A stretch of 64,000 bases of DNA from positions 283,192 to 347,191 of the forward strand of contig JARGSG010000208.1 of NCBI GenBank assembly GCA_030374805.1, read 5' to 3'. The notes beneath the pieces were generated by a model. The model did no database searches. It was not told the DNA's origin and saw nothing but the letters and a program-made list of their open reading frames with translations. Numbering within the stretch: position 1 is the first letter of the stretch; each line of letters starts with the position of its first letter. A program made the position numbers and the translations under genes. Positions 21,686 through 31,540 of this stretch are shown here, piece by piece. Origin of the DNA: Gracilaria gracilis (taxonomy: Eukaryota; Rhodophyta; Florideophyceae; Gracilariales; Gracilariaceae).

Positions 21686-22100
21686 TTTTATGTGGTTTGC
21701 TTGGACACGGAAAACACAATGAAGTTGTAAAGATTTTGCAGCTGTGACGAAGTTAGCGAGGCTGTCGACTACTACTGAGGCGGAAGAAAGAGAGTTGCGG
21801 TATTTATACTAAATGCGGGCTCCGCTGATGGAAAGAAAACGAAGTCTAGCATGCTCTGAATAGTTGAAGTCGAATTGCGTGTTCACTGCATGGCCGCTCT
21901 AATTTGTTGATAGCCCGAAAAGGATCCCATCCTTTCTATATCACTGATGATAAAGAGAGCTGCGAGAAGGCCGGCAATGGATTTTGAATTGATTGGGTGT
22001 CGAAGAAAAATTGGTTGAGATGCATAAACCGTACGTTATGCACGGATCCTCTTCGGGTCAGTTCGACATTCATACGCGGATCACCAACCAGTGAAAAGCA
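21686..22100. other. Upstream region of MADS-box gene
   Basis: About 400 bp between the MADS start codon and the small gene downstream of it on the window. It should contain the MADS promoter. No clear TATA box or repeat was identified. Confidence 0.4.
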
Positions 22101-22461
22101 TCAGGGGCGTTCTACGAGTTTTTGTGGCTGGGAAACGTACAGGTAGTATCCTTCCTCTTCATTTGCTCTCACATGCAAGGCATACGCTTTCGTGTACTTG
22201 GGAAACTCGAAACGCGCTTTCCAGGGACAACCGTCCATCCAAACCTCCTGACACTGAAGGACGTTCGCTTTGAACGCAGAGAGATTTGTGAAACTGGGAT
22301 ACATCGCTGTAAAATCGTAGCCTTGAAAAGTTGAAGTAGTGCTTTCCAATACCAACTTCTTTTCGTGCTTTCCATGTGAGAGTAGAATCTGAGATAGTGT
22401 TCAGAGCAAACATATCGTCTTGAAACTTGGTCTTTCTCTCTTCTTCAGGTTTTCTAGGCAT
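22101..22461 (-). pseudogene. Small unidentified gene with a frame break
   Basis: ATG 22461 opens MPRKPEEERKTKFQDD and continues to TLTWKARK; the reading then resumes one frame over at about 22355 and runs to TGA 22101 (FQGYDFTAMYPSF, CQEVWMDGCPWKARFEFPK, RANEEEGYYLYVS). Together about 118 residues. The change of frame sits in an A run (CGAAAAGAAG), so a one-base deletion or a sequencing error is likely. The alternation of hydrophobic and charged residues suggests a beta-rich fold, and the W-K-x-R-F-x-F-P pattern loosely recalls MATH domains, but I cannot assign a family. The minus frame at 23099-23293 has a vaguely similar stretch (GFSVYVHEDSEYFAVWVV). Confidence 0.4.
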
Positions 22462-22647
22462 AGAAACAACTTCTAGGTTAGTAATCTAAATCAGATGCGA
22501 CACTTGCAAGTAATCGAGTGTGAGACCAGTAATTGGTGTTGCAGGTGCACAACCCAATCATAGGGGTCTATTGAGGGTGTGGAGGGATGTTCCCAGTTCA
22601 GGTAAACCATTTTGATTGTGTATGTTAGAAGATGGTGGGCCAGGAAC

Positions 22648-22695
22648 CTTCTTCTTCTTCTTCTTTTTTATGAGCACAACAGCCTTATTTCGACT
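22648..22695 (-). mobile_element. LINE 3' tail fragment
   Basis: On the minus strand, CGAAATAAGGCTGTTGT...CATAAAAAAG(AAG)n matches the last 45 nt of the LINE ending at 17445 (CGGAATAAGGTATTGTTGTCC...CAATAAAG(AAG)n). Only the tail is recognisable. Confidence 0.55.
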
Positions 22696-24702
22696 GATGT
22701 ATGGGATGGCTTAGGTCCCCAGCAACCTGTAACAGTTTCCTAGTAACTACCAACATAGTCCTCACTGCCAAAGTGCAGCTGTGTTACGCTTACTATGCTA
22801 CGCTATTTTGTGCGGCACTAAGCTTATGTTAGATCTCTAAGGTTGCTCTCTACCGCAGAGCTTTCGCTACGACGATTATTGCCTTCTTTCGTCAGATCGA
22901 CTCCCCAGGGTAGTTCCAACGTCTCCAGAGCTCAAACGTAGAGCGGCACACCACGACAAGGCGCATCTGCACGTGGAACCTAATCACCGACAAAACTACA
23001 ACACTTTTCGACCCAATCGATTGTTTTCTGCCTTGCTCGCCCTCTTTCTTTAGACCAATTCTACCAAAAGGGGTTTGCCGGATTAAGTTGAACTCCACTT
23101 AACAACTAACAACCCATACCGCAAAGTATTCACTATCCTCGTGGACGTAGACCGAAAACCCCGCTTCAGTTTGATGCCCCATGCTATGATGCGGAGAACA
23201 TGACGCAATCAAACCACCTACATACATACAGAAATATTGATACATTTCCTTTGTACCACTTTTGGCCTTTTGATCATTTCTGATGTTCAACATTTTGCTG
23301 GACTTGTATCAGTTGTCAACCTGGGCAAGTCATCTATATGAAGGTCTCAAACGGCAATAAGCTGTCTGGCAGCTTGTCAGTGACAAAATGGCCAATAAAA
23401 CATGATATCAAAGAACGAATTCCGTTTCGTACGCCCAATGGCATGAAGTTTTTAAACAACTTGCGGGAAAGCATGCGACGGCTAATTAAAAAGTCACATT
23501 CATTCATACGTTTGCCATTCATGAGGTGGTACGGCTATTCTTGAAATGGTCTAGGTAATCCTGTTTCAGAGTAAGTTGCAGCTATGCCCCGTATGGAATC
23601 GTTCCTCGTAGAGTTCAAGACTGATGGCTACGAAAATTCGATTTATGGATTTGGTAAAGTCAGAAAAAGACTGAAAGCCTTGCAGAATTTGCGAAACAAC
23701 AGCGTGTCATCGGGCATGCAAGTGGAAACATGCCGTTAGGGCATTAGGTGATGAGAAAAAAGTAGTTGAACACGCCCAGTCTTGAGAACGAGTGTTGTGG
23801 CTTACGTCTCCCGTCTCAAGCCTCGAGCACTGAAAAATGATGAACAACGTGCTTCCTCATTCAAGAATCATCGAGCATCTTGTGTCTAGTTGATAAGTGA
23901 CAATTTGAACTTCATTGTACCGTTGCAGTAGTTAGAAATACCAGCGGGTACGATGAAAACGCGAGAAGGTTGAGTTGCTGAGCTCTTCTTTTTAGTAAAG
24001 CGAAATTTGAGAGAAATTCCCCTTTGCTTTCATCTTCTCCCACCGCCATCGTTTAAACCAGATGATCCAATTGGCATGCAAATGGGGTGAACAGCCTCAA
24101 GATGTCCAATTTCTCTCCAAAAAATGGGGAAAGGGAGCTTATGAAAAGCTTCGTTGTACAGGCTTTCATCTCGTCAATTGACAATCATCCCAACCGAGAA
24201 GATGTTAGGTTATCGACAAGTTGGTATCCCGTGCGTAGTGCTGCAGAATTGTTGCGGAAATCGCTTTGAACAGCTGCTGACGGCTTCGAAGCTGCCGGGG
24301 GTTTCGTTAGACGCGGTTTTAAGGCTTTAGTAGTGCATGCAATAAGAGGAAATGTGGAAGTAGTGTAGCCTGTAGGAGCATCCTGAGAGAGATGATCTTA
24401 GCTGGTGCTATTATAATGCTTTCCACGAAGACTTTTTGAGAATTGCATTGCGCAGCATAACTCCTACAGAGTAACTTTATCCTTGCCAGGATAGGTGTAA
24501 AATGAAGGTGCTCATAAGTTACATATTATTCTAAACGGAGCAAATGCGCCGTGGGTCACATCATCTCTTTTTGTTGTGAACTCAAGCGACTATTATAGCT
24601 CGAATATGTGCGATTCTTTCGACGCTCCGCGGTGAAAACTTATTTCCGCCATTCGAAGTCTACCTAAAGCATGAGCCGTGTTTGGTAAGCAACGATTAGC
24701 AC
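22696..24702. other. Intergenic region, 2 kb
   Basis: No gene I can support. There is a 51-codon plus frame at 23585-23740 (MPRMESFLVEFKTDGYENS) and a 64-codon minus frame at 23099-23293; neither has recognisable homology. No tandem repeat or transposon end was noted. Confidence 0.5.
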
Positions 24703-25622
24703 TCACTCGCCGATGCCCTTCGCCACGATCTTATGAGTCTCCATCTCGCGGTAGATGACCCGCGCCGAATCAATCATCCTCGCCACCCGCTCCTGCTTCA
24801 CCTCCGGGAACTCTTGCGGTGCTTGCATGAAGCCCGTTGACTGCTGAACGGTGTCAGTGTATGCTCTCCACGTCGTCCAGCTATTGTCGCTTCCCTTCTG
24901 CCATGAAAGCGCATCGTCATTCCTAGGGATTTCATTTGCCTCACACCATGCTCTCACGGTGTTTACCGCGTTTCGCTGCAGGTCGATTGAGTCAACTATA
25001 GGTGTCGGCTCCCCGGCTGCGCACAGCATCTTCCAAGCCATGTGCAGCGCCGTATAGCCGCCTTCCCATTCCGTGAAGTCCGGCTTGAGCTTGAACAGAG
25101 ACGGGAACGAGTACGCCGGGTCACGCAGCAGGATCGTGCTACGGAAAAGTGTGAGCATGTCCAGGTTGAGGTATTTGTCCCCAAACTGCCACGGTTGAGC
25201 GCGCACGAACACGCGTCCTCCACGTGACGCCTCCAGGATCTTTTCAAGCTGCGACGCGTACGTCATTTCGGAAACGAGGTCGGTGTTACGGTGTGTTTGG
25301 CGCTCTGGTCCGTAGTACCAGCAATCTGTTGGGGCAAATGTCATGACGAGCTTCAAGGTCAGCTACTCGGCATCAGTATGCGCTGATGAAAGGGCGGCGG
25401 GAGAAGATATGGTTCTTTCGTACCGTTAAACGGTTCTGCGAAGACGATGTGGTCGCCACGTGCACGCATCATCTTCTCGACGGCGTGCGACAAGGCGCGC
25501 GGCGCAGACCACATTGCCAAGGGGCGCAAGTCTTCGCGGCCGCTGTTGTTTCTTTCGGTGTTGCACATCACGTCTAGTGAGTGAGAAAACGCTGGTGGGC
25601 GTAGGGAAGGAGAGGCTTCCAT
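24703..25622 (-). CDS. Sulfotransferase-like P-loop protein, two exons
   Basis: Exon 1 is 25424-25622 (ATG 25622), intron 25326-25423 (98 nt, GTACGA...CAACAG, with CTGAC as likely branch site), exon 2 24703-25325. The join keeps the frame and yields 273 residues. The N-terminal loop LAMWSAPRALSHAVEKMM (residues 35-52) corresponds to the PAPS 5'-phosphosulfate loop of the W-S-x-P-R-S-x-S type, followed by the conserved RGDH...EPF and YYGPERQ. TILLRDPAYSFPSLFK fits the 3'-phosphate-binding RDP element. This matches the cytosolic family annotated as sulfotransferase-like or (misleadingly) branched-chain-aminotransferase-like. No signal peptide is seen. The substrate is unknown. It is divergent from the oxygenase at 26105, with 482 bp between start codons. 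Met19 (25568) is another possible start. Confidence 0.8.
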
Positions 25623-26104
25623 TACTTGGCTGCATGGTGGTTAATAAGGCTGACGAGGAGGAGACACCACTGTTTCTGCAATGACCTAAATGAATACAAC
25701 GTGTATGTTCCGCAATCCTCAGGATAATCGCCAACGTGCAAAACGCAAGTAGATATCTTTATGTCTCAGGACCAGCTTGCGCCGAACACCTGCGGGATCT
25801 CGCACCGTGGGACCAATGCTTGAATGGATACTCAAGTGGCAACCATCAACAGCTGAGCTCCGGAATCTTTTGTCGCATTTGTGCGCAATTGCGGGTAGCT
25901 CATAAATGAATGCGGAAAGTATAGCAACGTTTTCGGGTTTACTTTGGTGTGAACTGCTGACATTGCAAAACCCCAGACTAGCCAGTCAACGTTGCATTCA
26001 AGCGCCAGCAACCTGGTTCAGCGTGTCTATAAGTTGATGGTAGAAGTGTGTTAACATCTCTAGAAGTATCGCTCCGCTCCTGGGACAAAACAGAGGAGAA
26101 CACA
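25623..26104. promoter_or_regulatory. Shared divergent promoter region
   Basis: 482 bp between the start codons of the sulfotransferase-like gene (minus) and the oxygenase gene (plus). No repeat or coding segment is seen, so both promoters must lie here unless upstream non-coding exons exist. Confidence 0.45.
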
Positions 26105-27127
26105 ATGGGATTTGCTCCGGCCTCCGATACGAAGTTGGCCACCATCTCCTTTGCCAAGCTTTGCTCTTCTGACGAAACCAAACGCCATGAAGAGATTACC
26201 CGTCTGTGCGAAGCATGCGAAAAAGTGGGTTTCTTCTACCTCTCGGACCATGGTCTTCCAATCTCTTTGATTCACCGCATCTTCAAGTCATCACGTGCGT
26301 TCTTCCTCCTTCCGGACGAAGTGAAGATGCGATGGGGCCGGCAAGTACAACTATTCACGCCGCGCGAGATCCGTGGATACTCAAAAGGTGTTGAGATGCT
26401 CAACCCCGGCGTGGACGAGGACCGCAAGGAGATATTCGAACTGGGAAATGAACGCCCTTTAGTGCCTGGGCGTCGTTTCACCGGACCAAACGTATTGCCT
26501 CCGGATGACGTCGCGCCCGACTTTGCAAAGGCTCACACAGAAATCCTGAGCATTGTGGTATCGCGACTGGTTCCGGGATTGTGCCGCGCGTTTGCGCTGG
26601 CTCTGGACCTTGAGGAGGACTTCTTCAGCAGCAAGATCACAGAAAAGGGCATGCTGGTAACTCAGCGTGCGTCTTACTACCCGGAAAAGAAAGGGGCGTG
26701 TGGTAGGCACACGGACAGCGGCTTGTTCACGCTGCTGTTGCAAGAAACGCAGATAGGGGGGTCCTCGTTGAAACTGTTTTCCAACGGAGAATGGCGTGAA
26801 GTGGTGGCCAAGGAGGATCTGTTGGTGGTAAACCTGGCCAACCTGCTCATGTACTGGACGAATGGAAGATTTGTGAGCACGCCGCACCAGGTGATACACC
26901 GTGGCACTGAATCGAGGGTGTCAGTGCCGTTCTTTGTGTATCCGGACGCGGAGACGGAAGTAATCCCGATCGGCAAGGGGGCGGATATGAAGCTGATCTC
27001 TGGCGAAGTTTATGCAAACGACTTGGAGGACATCTGGAAGCGAGATAATGGGGCTGGGCATTGGGCCGATGACTGTGATAGGAATCGTAGCACAGCAGAG
27101 AATTGCAAGTGCTGGCGATGCATGTGA
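26105..27127 (+). CDS. 2-oxoglutarate/Fe(II)-dependent oxygenase, isopenicillin-N-synthase-like
   Basis: Intronless, 340 residues from ATG 26105 to TGA 27125-27127. The N-terminal DIOX_N part is clear (residues 33-52, VGFFYLSDHGLP; the GYSKGVE and RKEIFELG blocks follow). The jelly-roll core has the iron ligands H202 and D204 (GRHTDSGLFTLLLQ) and H261 (STPHQVIHRG), with R271-x-S273 (RVSVPFF) as the 2-oxoglutarate carboxylate site. All the metal and cosubstrate residues are present, so an active enzyme is likely. The length is normal for the family, which hydroxylates or desaturates small molecules in the cytosol; the substrate cannot be told. The C-terminus has a Cys cluster (CDRNRSTAENCKCWRCM) not usual in the family. 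The frame extends 19 codons upstream without an ATG. Confidence 0.93.
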   Translation: MGFAPASDTKLATISFAKLCSSDETKRHEEITRLCEACEKVGFFYLSDHGLPISLIHRIFKSSRAFFLLPDEVKMRWGRQVQLFTPREIRGYSKGVEMLNPGVDEDRKEIFELGNERPLVPGRRFTGPNVLPPDDVAPDFAKAHTEILSIVVSRLVPGLCRAFALALDLEEDFFSSKITEKGMLVTQRASYYPEKKGACGRHTDSGLFTLLLQETQIGGSSLKLFSNGEWREVVAKEDLLVVNLANLLMYWTNGRFVSTPHQVIHRGTESRVSVPFFVYPDAETEVIPIGKGADMKLISGEVYANDLEDIWKRDNGAGHWADDCDRNRSTAENCKCWRCM

Positions 27128-27522
27128 ATCACGGCGCTCCCATTGATTACATTACCAGGTCAAGTGACTTAAAGTCAACAAGGGCTAAGCTTCTGTATGG
27201 TTTGTTCCCGTAAGTTACCGAAGGACAGCTACGTATTTAGCAAACCCTACGCGTTATGAGGAATCAGCGTACGCGCTCATTTGTAATAAAGAAGAAAGAC
27301 AGCTACTTTTTATTTAGTGTATCTGTGCTCATTCGCGTGGCAGCATTGGCGCGTGGATCGGAGGTCAACGAAGAAGCGGGAACAGGAGGGCCAGTAATTT
27401 AACAACCAAGAAAGACTCCTTCGTTCTGTGGTCAGGCCTCCTCCCGGGACTCGTCCAGTCCGGTGGCGAGCCCCATTCTAGCGTATCATTCTGCTCAAGT
27501 GCGCCTCGAGAGCGGAGGCGCG
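27128..27522. other. Intergenic, with a LINE-like tail
   Basis: Around 27275-27297 the sequence TTTGTAATAAAGAAGAAAGAC resembles the LINE 3' tail. The remainder becomes GC-rich toward the inverted repeat and shows no gene. Confidence 0.35.
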
Positions 27523-27655
27523 CCTGAGCTCAAGCTGATACACTGATAGGGCTCTAGAGCTGCGGCAGCTACGGCTGGAGCAGTGCCAGGCTGGAACTTC
27601 CAGGAACTTCCAGCCGTAGCTGCCGCATCTGGAGCCCTATCAGTTTGAGCTCAGG
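27523..27655. repeat. Large imperfect inverted repeat
   Basis: Left arm 27523-27579 and right arm 27609-27655 pair over most of their length (CTGATAGGGCTC...GCGGCAGCTACGGCTGGA against its complement), with a 29-nt loop that contains a second small palindrome (CTGGAACTTCCAG). Extra bases in the left arm look like a short internal duplication. It could be a fold-back element or MITE remnant. Confidence 0.75.
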
Positions 27656-27744
27656 TTCAATTCAATTAGAGTAGTAGTGACTGCTTACAGAAGAGTGAGG
27701 TGGATTGTGTGTATGTACATAGGTGGGGCTCAGGTCATAGTACG

Positions 27745-28015
27745 GTCGTGGGCGGTCGACGGAAGCGAAGAAAGATGCGGAACACATCCTCTTTCGGTGC
27801 GCGCTAACCAATGCAGCTCGGCGCTCTGTCCTAGCTCTACCTACAGTTAGAAAGAGAAAAGACAAGTCGCTGATAGAAATGATTAAGCAATGGCCAGTAT
27901 GGTTTTTAGCCTTTTTAAGAGAGAGAACTATCTCTAGAGAATCTTTAGATAGAACTACTGTTGTCTTGCAATCAGGGACAGCTGACCATAAAAGAGAAGA
28001 AGAGGAAGCGAAGGC
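27745..28015 (+). mobile_element. LINE 3' fragment
   Basis: Encodes TEAKKDAEHILFRCALTNA and WFLAFLRERTISRE, a clear relative of the LINE end at 17.2-17.4 kb (RDPEHVVFRCALNKR, FLAFLKRESFL). It is followed by CCATAAAAGAGAAGAAGAGG, a decayed AAG tail. The upstream part is lost, so this is a dead 5'-truncated copy. Confidence 0.75.
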
Positions 28016-28584
28016 GAGAAGAGTGGGGAGGGAGCGGCGGCGAAAACCCGGACCTCGTCCGTCCTCCCGCTTCCCGGGCCGGGCCTTCGGCCAACCATAT
28101 TTTCTTAGTCAAGACCAATGTGTCCTTGGGAGCTCCCGCAGCTCGCGAGCAGCGCGAGGAGCTCCTATGTGATTGGAGTGGTCTGGTAGTGCAACACGAT
28201 GCCACAAAAGAGGGCGTGCCGTATAAACACCGTTGTATCAGCTCTATGGCAGAGAAAGGACATATCTGTGGAAGACGGAGGAAGGCGAGGGCCCAAAGAG
28301 TTCAATCAGACACCTGCCGGGTCTCTACTTTTACTTGGCCGCTGGTGGCCGGTTAAGTAGCGAGCCTGGATCGCACCAAGCTCGCTCGGGCGGTAGTCCT
28401 GACCGCCCGCGCGGTAAGGGCACCTACGCAAAAGCTTGCCACCCACGCTAGTCGTGAAGAACAGAGATCAATACTGTAAAAGACTATCATTACCCCGCAT
28501 TTGCGAGTAGCCATGCAGCCTGCTGTAACGGGCAGTTACAAGTGTTCTTCTGAATTGTAGGCCCGCAGCATGACAATATCTATG
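28016..28584. other. GC-rich non-coding stretch with palindromes
   Basis: Contains an imperfect palindrome at 28128-28166 (GGAGCTCC at both ends) and a short hairpin near 28390-28412 (GGGCGGTAGTCCTGACCGCCC). No coding sequence or RNA gene could be supported. Confidence 0.4.
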
Positions 28585-28665
28585 GTACACTATGATAAAA
28601 ATGACTAAGCAGTCGCCCTCTACGTTTCTGGCCTTCTTTTTAGGAGAAAGAGCTATATGAAGATA
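28585..28665 (+). mobile_element. LINE 3' fragment, short
   Basis: GATAAAAATGACTAAGCAG... encodes TKQSPSTFLAFFLGERAI, parallel to the fragment at 27.87-27.94 kb (IKQWPVWFLAFLRERTI). Only about 80 bp remain. Confidence 0.6.
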
Positions 28666-29396
28666 AATCTCGAACCAGAATTATCCAGTTCAAGTGCTTC
28701 GTTCCGACGTTGCTTGTTCGCAAGCAGCTTCTGTTGCGTGTTACAAGCAAATAACCCACAACTTTTGGAGCAGCAACTTCATACTCTCTTACATGGTGTT
28801 ACCACATTCCTGCTCATCCAGCCTGAGCTAATGCACCCATCCCCCGGCGCTATTTTGTTTCACCGTCGTTTCCCCTTGCGTCAAACTCTCTTCTCCTCTG
28901 CAAACGTTGCCGATAACTCTTAAGTACCAACTTCGCCTGGGACCCGTAGCTACGCTTTCCCATCTCCGTGCCTTCAACGTGTCCACGCATATCATGCAGG
29001 AAGTCTTCCACAACTACAGTAGTCCGCTGTTACACTCAAGTTCCTCTATCTACCAGCCGTTTTGAATCGATAGATATCGAGTCTTAAAAACTTTTACCTT
29101 CCAATCTGACTTTCGTCTGCGTCTATCGTGAAACGAGCAAAACATCTCTTCTGTGCTCCCCGTCACAGTGCACAAGGCGCATATCAGTGACGGAATGGCT
29201 AAGTATGAAATACAAAACACTTTTACTAGCTGAACCCCAAGCTTGAGGAATATCATAGTCGTAGGAAACATTTGCAAATATAGATGTATCTAGTGTAGAC
29301 CAGCATTATTTCGATAGCGAAAACGAGCCGGTAGATCAGACTACTCGCCGTGAGATGCTTTGTCATGCATGACACGAGAGAGCATAGCGCCAATAG
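28666..29396. other. Intergenic region left of the E3 array
   Basis: No gene recognised. The five bases before the array (29392-29396, AATAG) would be half of a target duplication; the other half is outside the window. Confidence 0.4.
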
Positions 29397-31307
29397 TGTG
29401 GGCGTCATTTTTGTGGCCACGTTGGCTAAACGACGCGGGTAATGACAACCCAGAACAAGACTAGAATGCCAGGGGGTACCAGCCTATGAAGGCGATGAGT
29501 AGCAGCGTAAGCCGCTGAATAGCCCAAACTATGAGTATTGAGATGGCACACGGTGGTGCCAGTGGTACTTATAACGAACAAAGCGAACTATTCGCGCCCT
29601 GTCGGTGAATAGCTACGAACAGCTGAAGTCCCCAACAAAGTTCAGAAGGAGACTCGAACGATACGGTAAAAGCTGTACGTCAAACTTCAGGCGCGAACTT
29701 AGTAGGCTTACAATTAATCTCGAGACCAATTATAGACGAACAAAGGGGGAGCCAGTTCGCAGATGTAAGTGACAAGTGGTGAACGTGGAAGGGAAAGGCC
29801 GGACCACTCCGCGGCCAAGGAGAATGAAAGAAAAGAAAGGGGGAAACAAATAAATGGAACGAGGGAAACAAGCATTGATTGCGTTTCTGAAAGAAGGGGG
29901 GGGTTTGTTGAGCCTGTGTTGGTGGTGGTGGTGGTGGTGGTGGTGGTGGTGGTGGTGGTGGTGGTGGTCGAAGATGAGAATCTGAAGTTGGGCATGGCTT
30001 ATATAGACGATGGAGACCTTCGAATCCAGCTGAATATCGACGGTACAATTTTGTGTAAACCATGAGTAACAAGATGTAACCCAGATGCAGTTTTCATGCA
30101 TGATTGTGTAACCAGTGTAGCCTTACTAGTTGCTCGCAGCCACATAATAGTTTCTTCGGGTAACAGACAACTTGTCGCAAAGATAATGCTTTGTTGGCAC
30201 AATTTCCAAGTCCGCGAGAGTTCATAATCACTTCAATCTGAAACCTGATTCGGGAAGATCATCCGTTACGTACACGATACAGCAAGTTTCAAGGGAATCT
30301 ATCGAGCAGTTTTCGCTGCCGAAAATAGCATTAGTGGATGCGGGAATTTGAAGGGGTTATATCCATGAACATCGCCATTTCACCTCTTCTCCGTGTATTT
30401 CCTTGTTGTCCGGGTTCATTCCACATCACACGACTGATTACACGAACTTTGCACTGATAGTGCACGATTTGTACATGAAGTGTACACGTAAGAACATTCC
30501 CTCCGTCCTTGGATATATCCTTAGAGTAGAGTTAGTTGGTGGTTAGGTCATTCTCAGGAGGCGTCTAGGTGATATTCGTAGTGTGGGGAGGGTGCCGGGG
30601 CTTCTCTTTGCATTGAGTGCATGCTGCGTTGGAAGTCCACGGATGTACTTCGTGTTGGCGTTCACACGGTGACGCTTCGGTTGCACGTGTATTTCAGGGG
30701 TAGCGGGGAGAAGTGGTATGCGGTCGACGTCTTCGTTGCCAACACCATGGCACGTTTCCATCCTGGTGCTCCGCGTCCCGTCGTCATTCCGCCTGACAGC
30801 CCTCATGGACTGCCATTGCCGTTACTGCCGCCGCCGCCCCCGTCGCCGCCTCCGCTACTGTCGCCGCCGCCCGCAAACTCCCCGCACTTCTCGCCGCCGC
30901 CGGTACCCCGAGCCGCCTCGTCGTCTGGTGGGGACTCCGTTCGCTTCGTGCGATATGTCCCTGCCGTGCACAGTCCGAGGCGTGGAAGTCCGCCGCCTCG
31001 AGATGCGGCCAGGCGGATTAGTCGCCGTCGTCGCATATGTGGTGGAAGTGCCGCTGGGCGCCCTTCCAGCTCCTACCTTTGCGGATGGCACGACGCCATC
31101 CGCGTAGTCGAAGAGGAGCTGCCTCGCGGGGCTGTGGCCATCCTGGCCTGACTGCTCCACGAGTTGCGGGAAGTGCACGAGCGATATGGGATATAGAATA
31201 TAAAATATAATGCATATTTGCTACTGTATGCAATAATAAATATACTCTGCTTTCTGCTTATCGCTCTTCCTCCTCGCCCTTCTTCCTCATTTTCACACTT
31301 TCACACA
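29397..31307 (-). repeat. E3 LTR-A (terminal LTR of the array)
   Basis: 1911 bp. Read in the element direction (minus) it starts TGTGTGAAAG and ends GACGCCCACA, with TG...CA ends. It differs from the other three LTRs at scattered bases and in the length of the TGG tract. TATATAAG (minus) is at 29998-30005. Confidence 0.9.
29919..29968. repeat. (TGG)n microsatellite in LTR-A
   Basis: About 16 TGG units, just downstream (element sense) of the TATA box. In LTR-B, -C and -D the tract is about four TTG followed by about twelve TGG units, at 40518-40569, 48864-48915 and 57210-57261. Confidence 0.95.
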
Positions 31308-31318
31308 CTCCCCCTCTC
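31308..31318 (-). other. E3 copy A polypurine tract
   Basis: GAGAGGGGGAG (minus) directly before the TGTGTG of the LTR. Confidence 0.8.
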
Positions 31319-31354
31319 AGCGGTCGCAACGCCTGGGCGACCACGGTTAAGAAC

Positions 31355-31540
31355 TCATGATGAGGGATGCAGCGGGCCATTTCTCGAGACTTCTTCTGTT
31401 GTGTATCTGAAGGGGTAGAGCGGTTCCGGATGATCAGGGTCTGGTTCAAAGTCTACCAGAAATTCTTCATGTCGGCCAAGTAGTCTCACATAATCCATGA
31501 CTTGTTCTTCGTGCGTTGCGGCGGCTGGTAGGTACCCATA
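31355..31540 (-). pseudogene. E3 copy A, C-terminal end of Pol cut off by the transposon
   Basis: Encodes the last about 60 residues of the E3 polyprotein (from GYLPAAAAHEEQ to the TGA at 31355-31357), separated from the rest by the insertion at 31541-33799. Confidence 0.88.

Noticed and set aside
28330-28415. tRNA gene or tRNA-derived SINE
   Set aside because: Some box-like words and a hairpin are present, but no complete cloverleaf or matching A and B boxes at the right spacing.
28657-28923. 88-codon plus frame
   Set aside because: It starts in a LINE remnant and has no recognisable composition or homologue.
29919-29968. CRISPR-like array
   Set aside because: Simple trinucleotide repeat without spacers, in a eukaryotic LTR.
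29769-30065. Frames with long Val, Trp, His or Thr runs at 29.7-30.1 kb and at the same place in the other LTRs
   Set aside because: They are translations of the TGG/CCA microsatellite in different frames.
30543-31178. Minus-strand Arg/Gly-rich frames in the E3 LTR
   Set aside because: Shadows of the CCG-rich tract in other frames.
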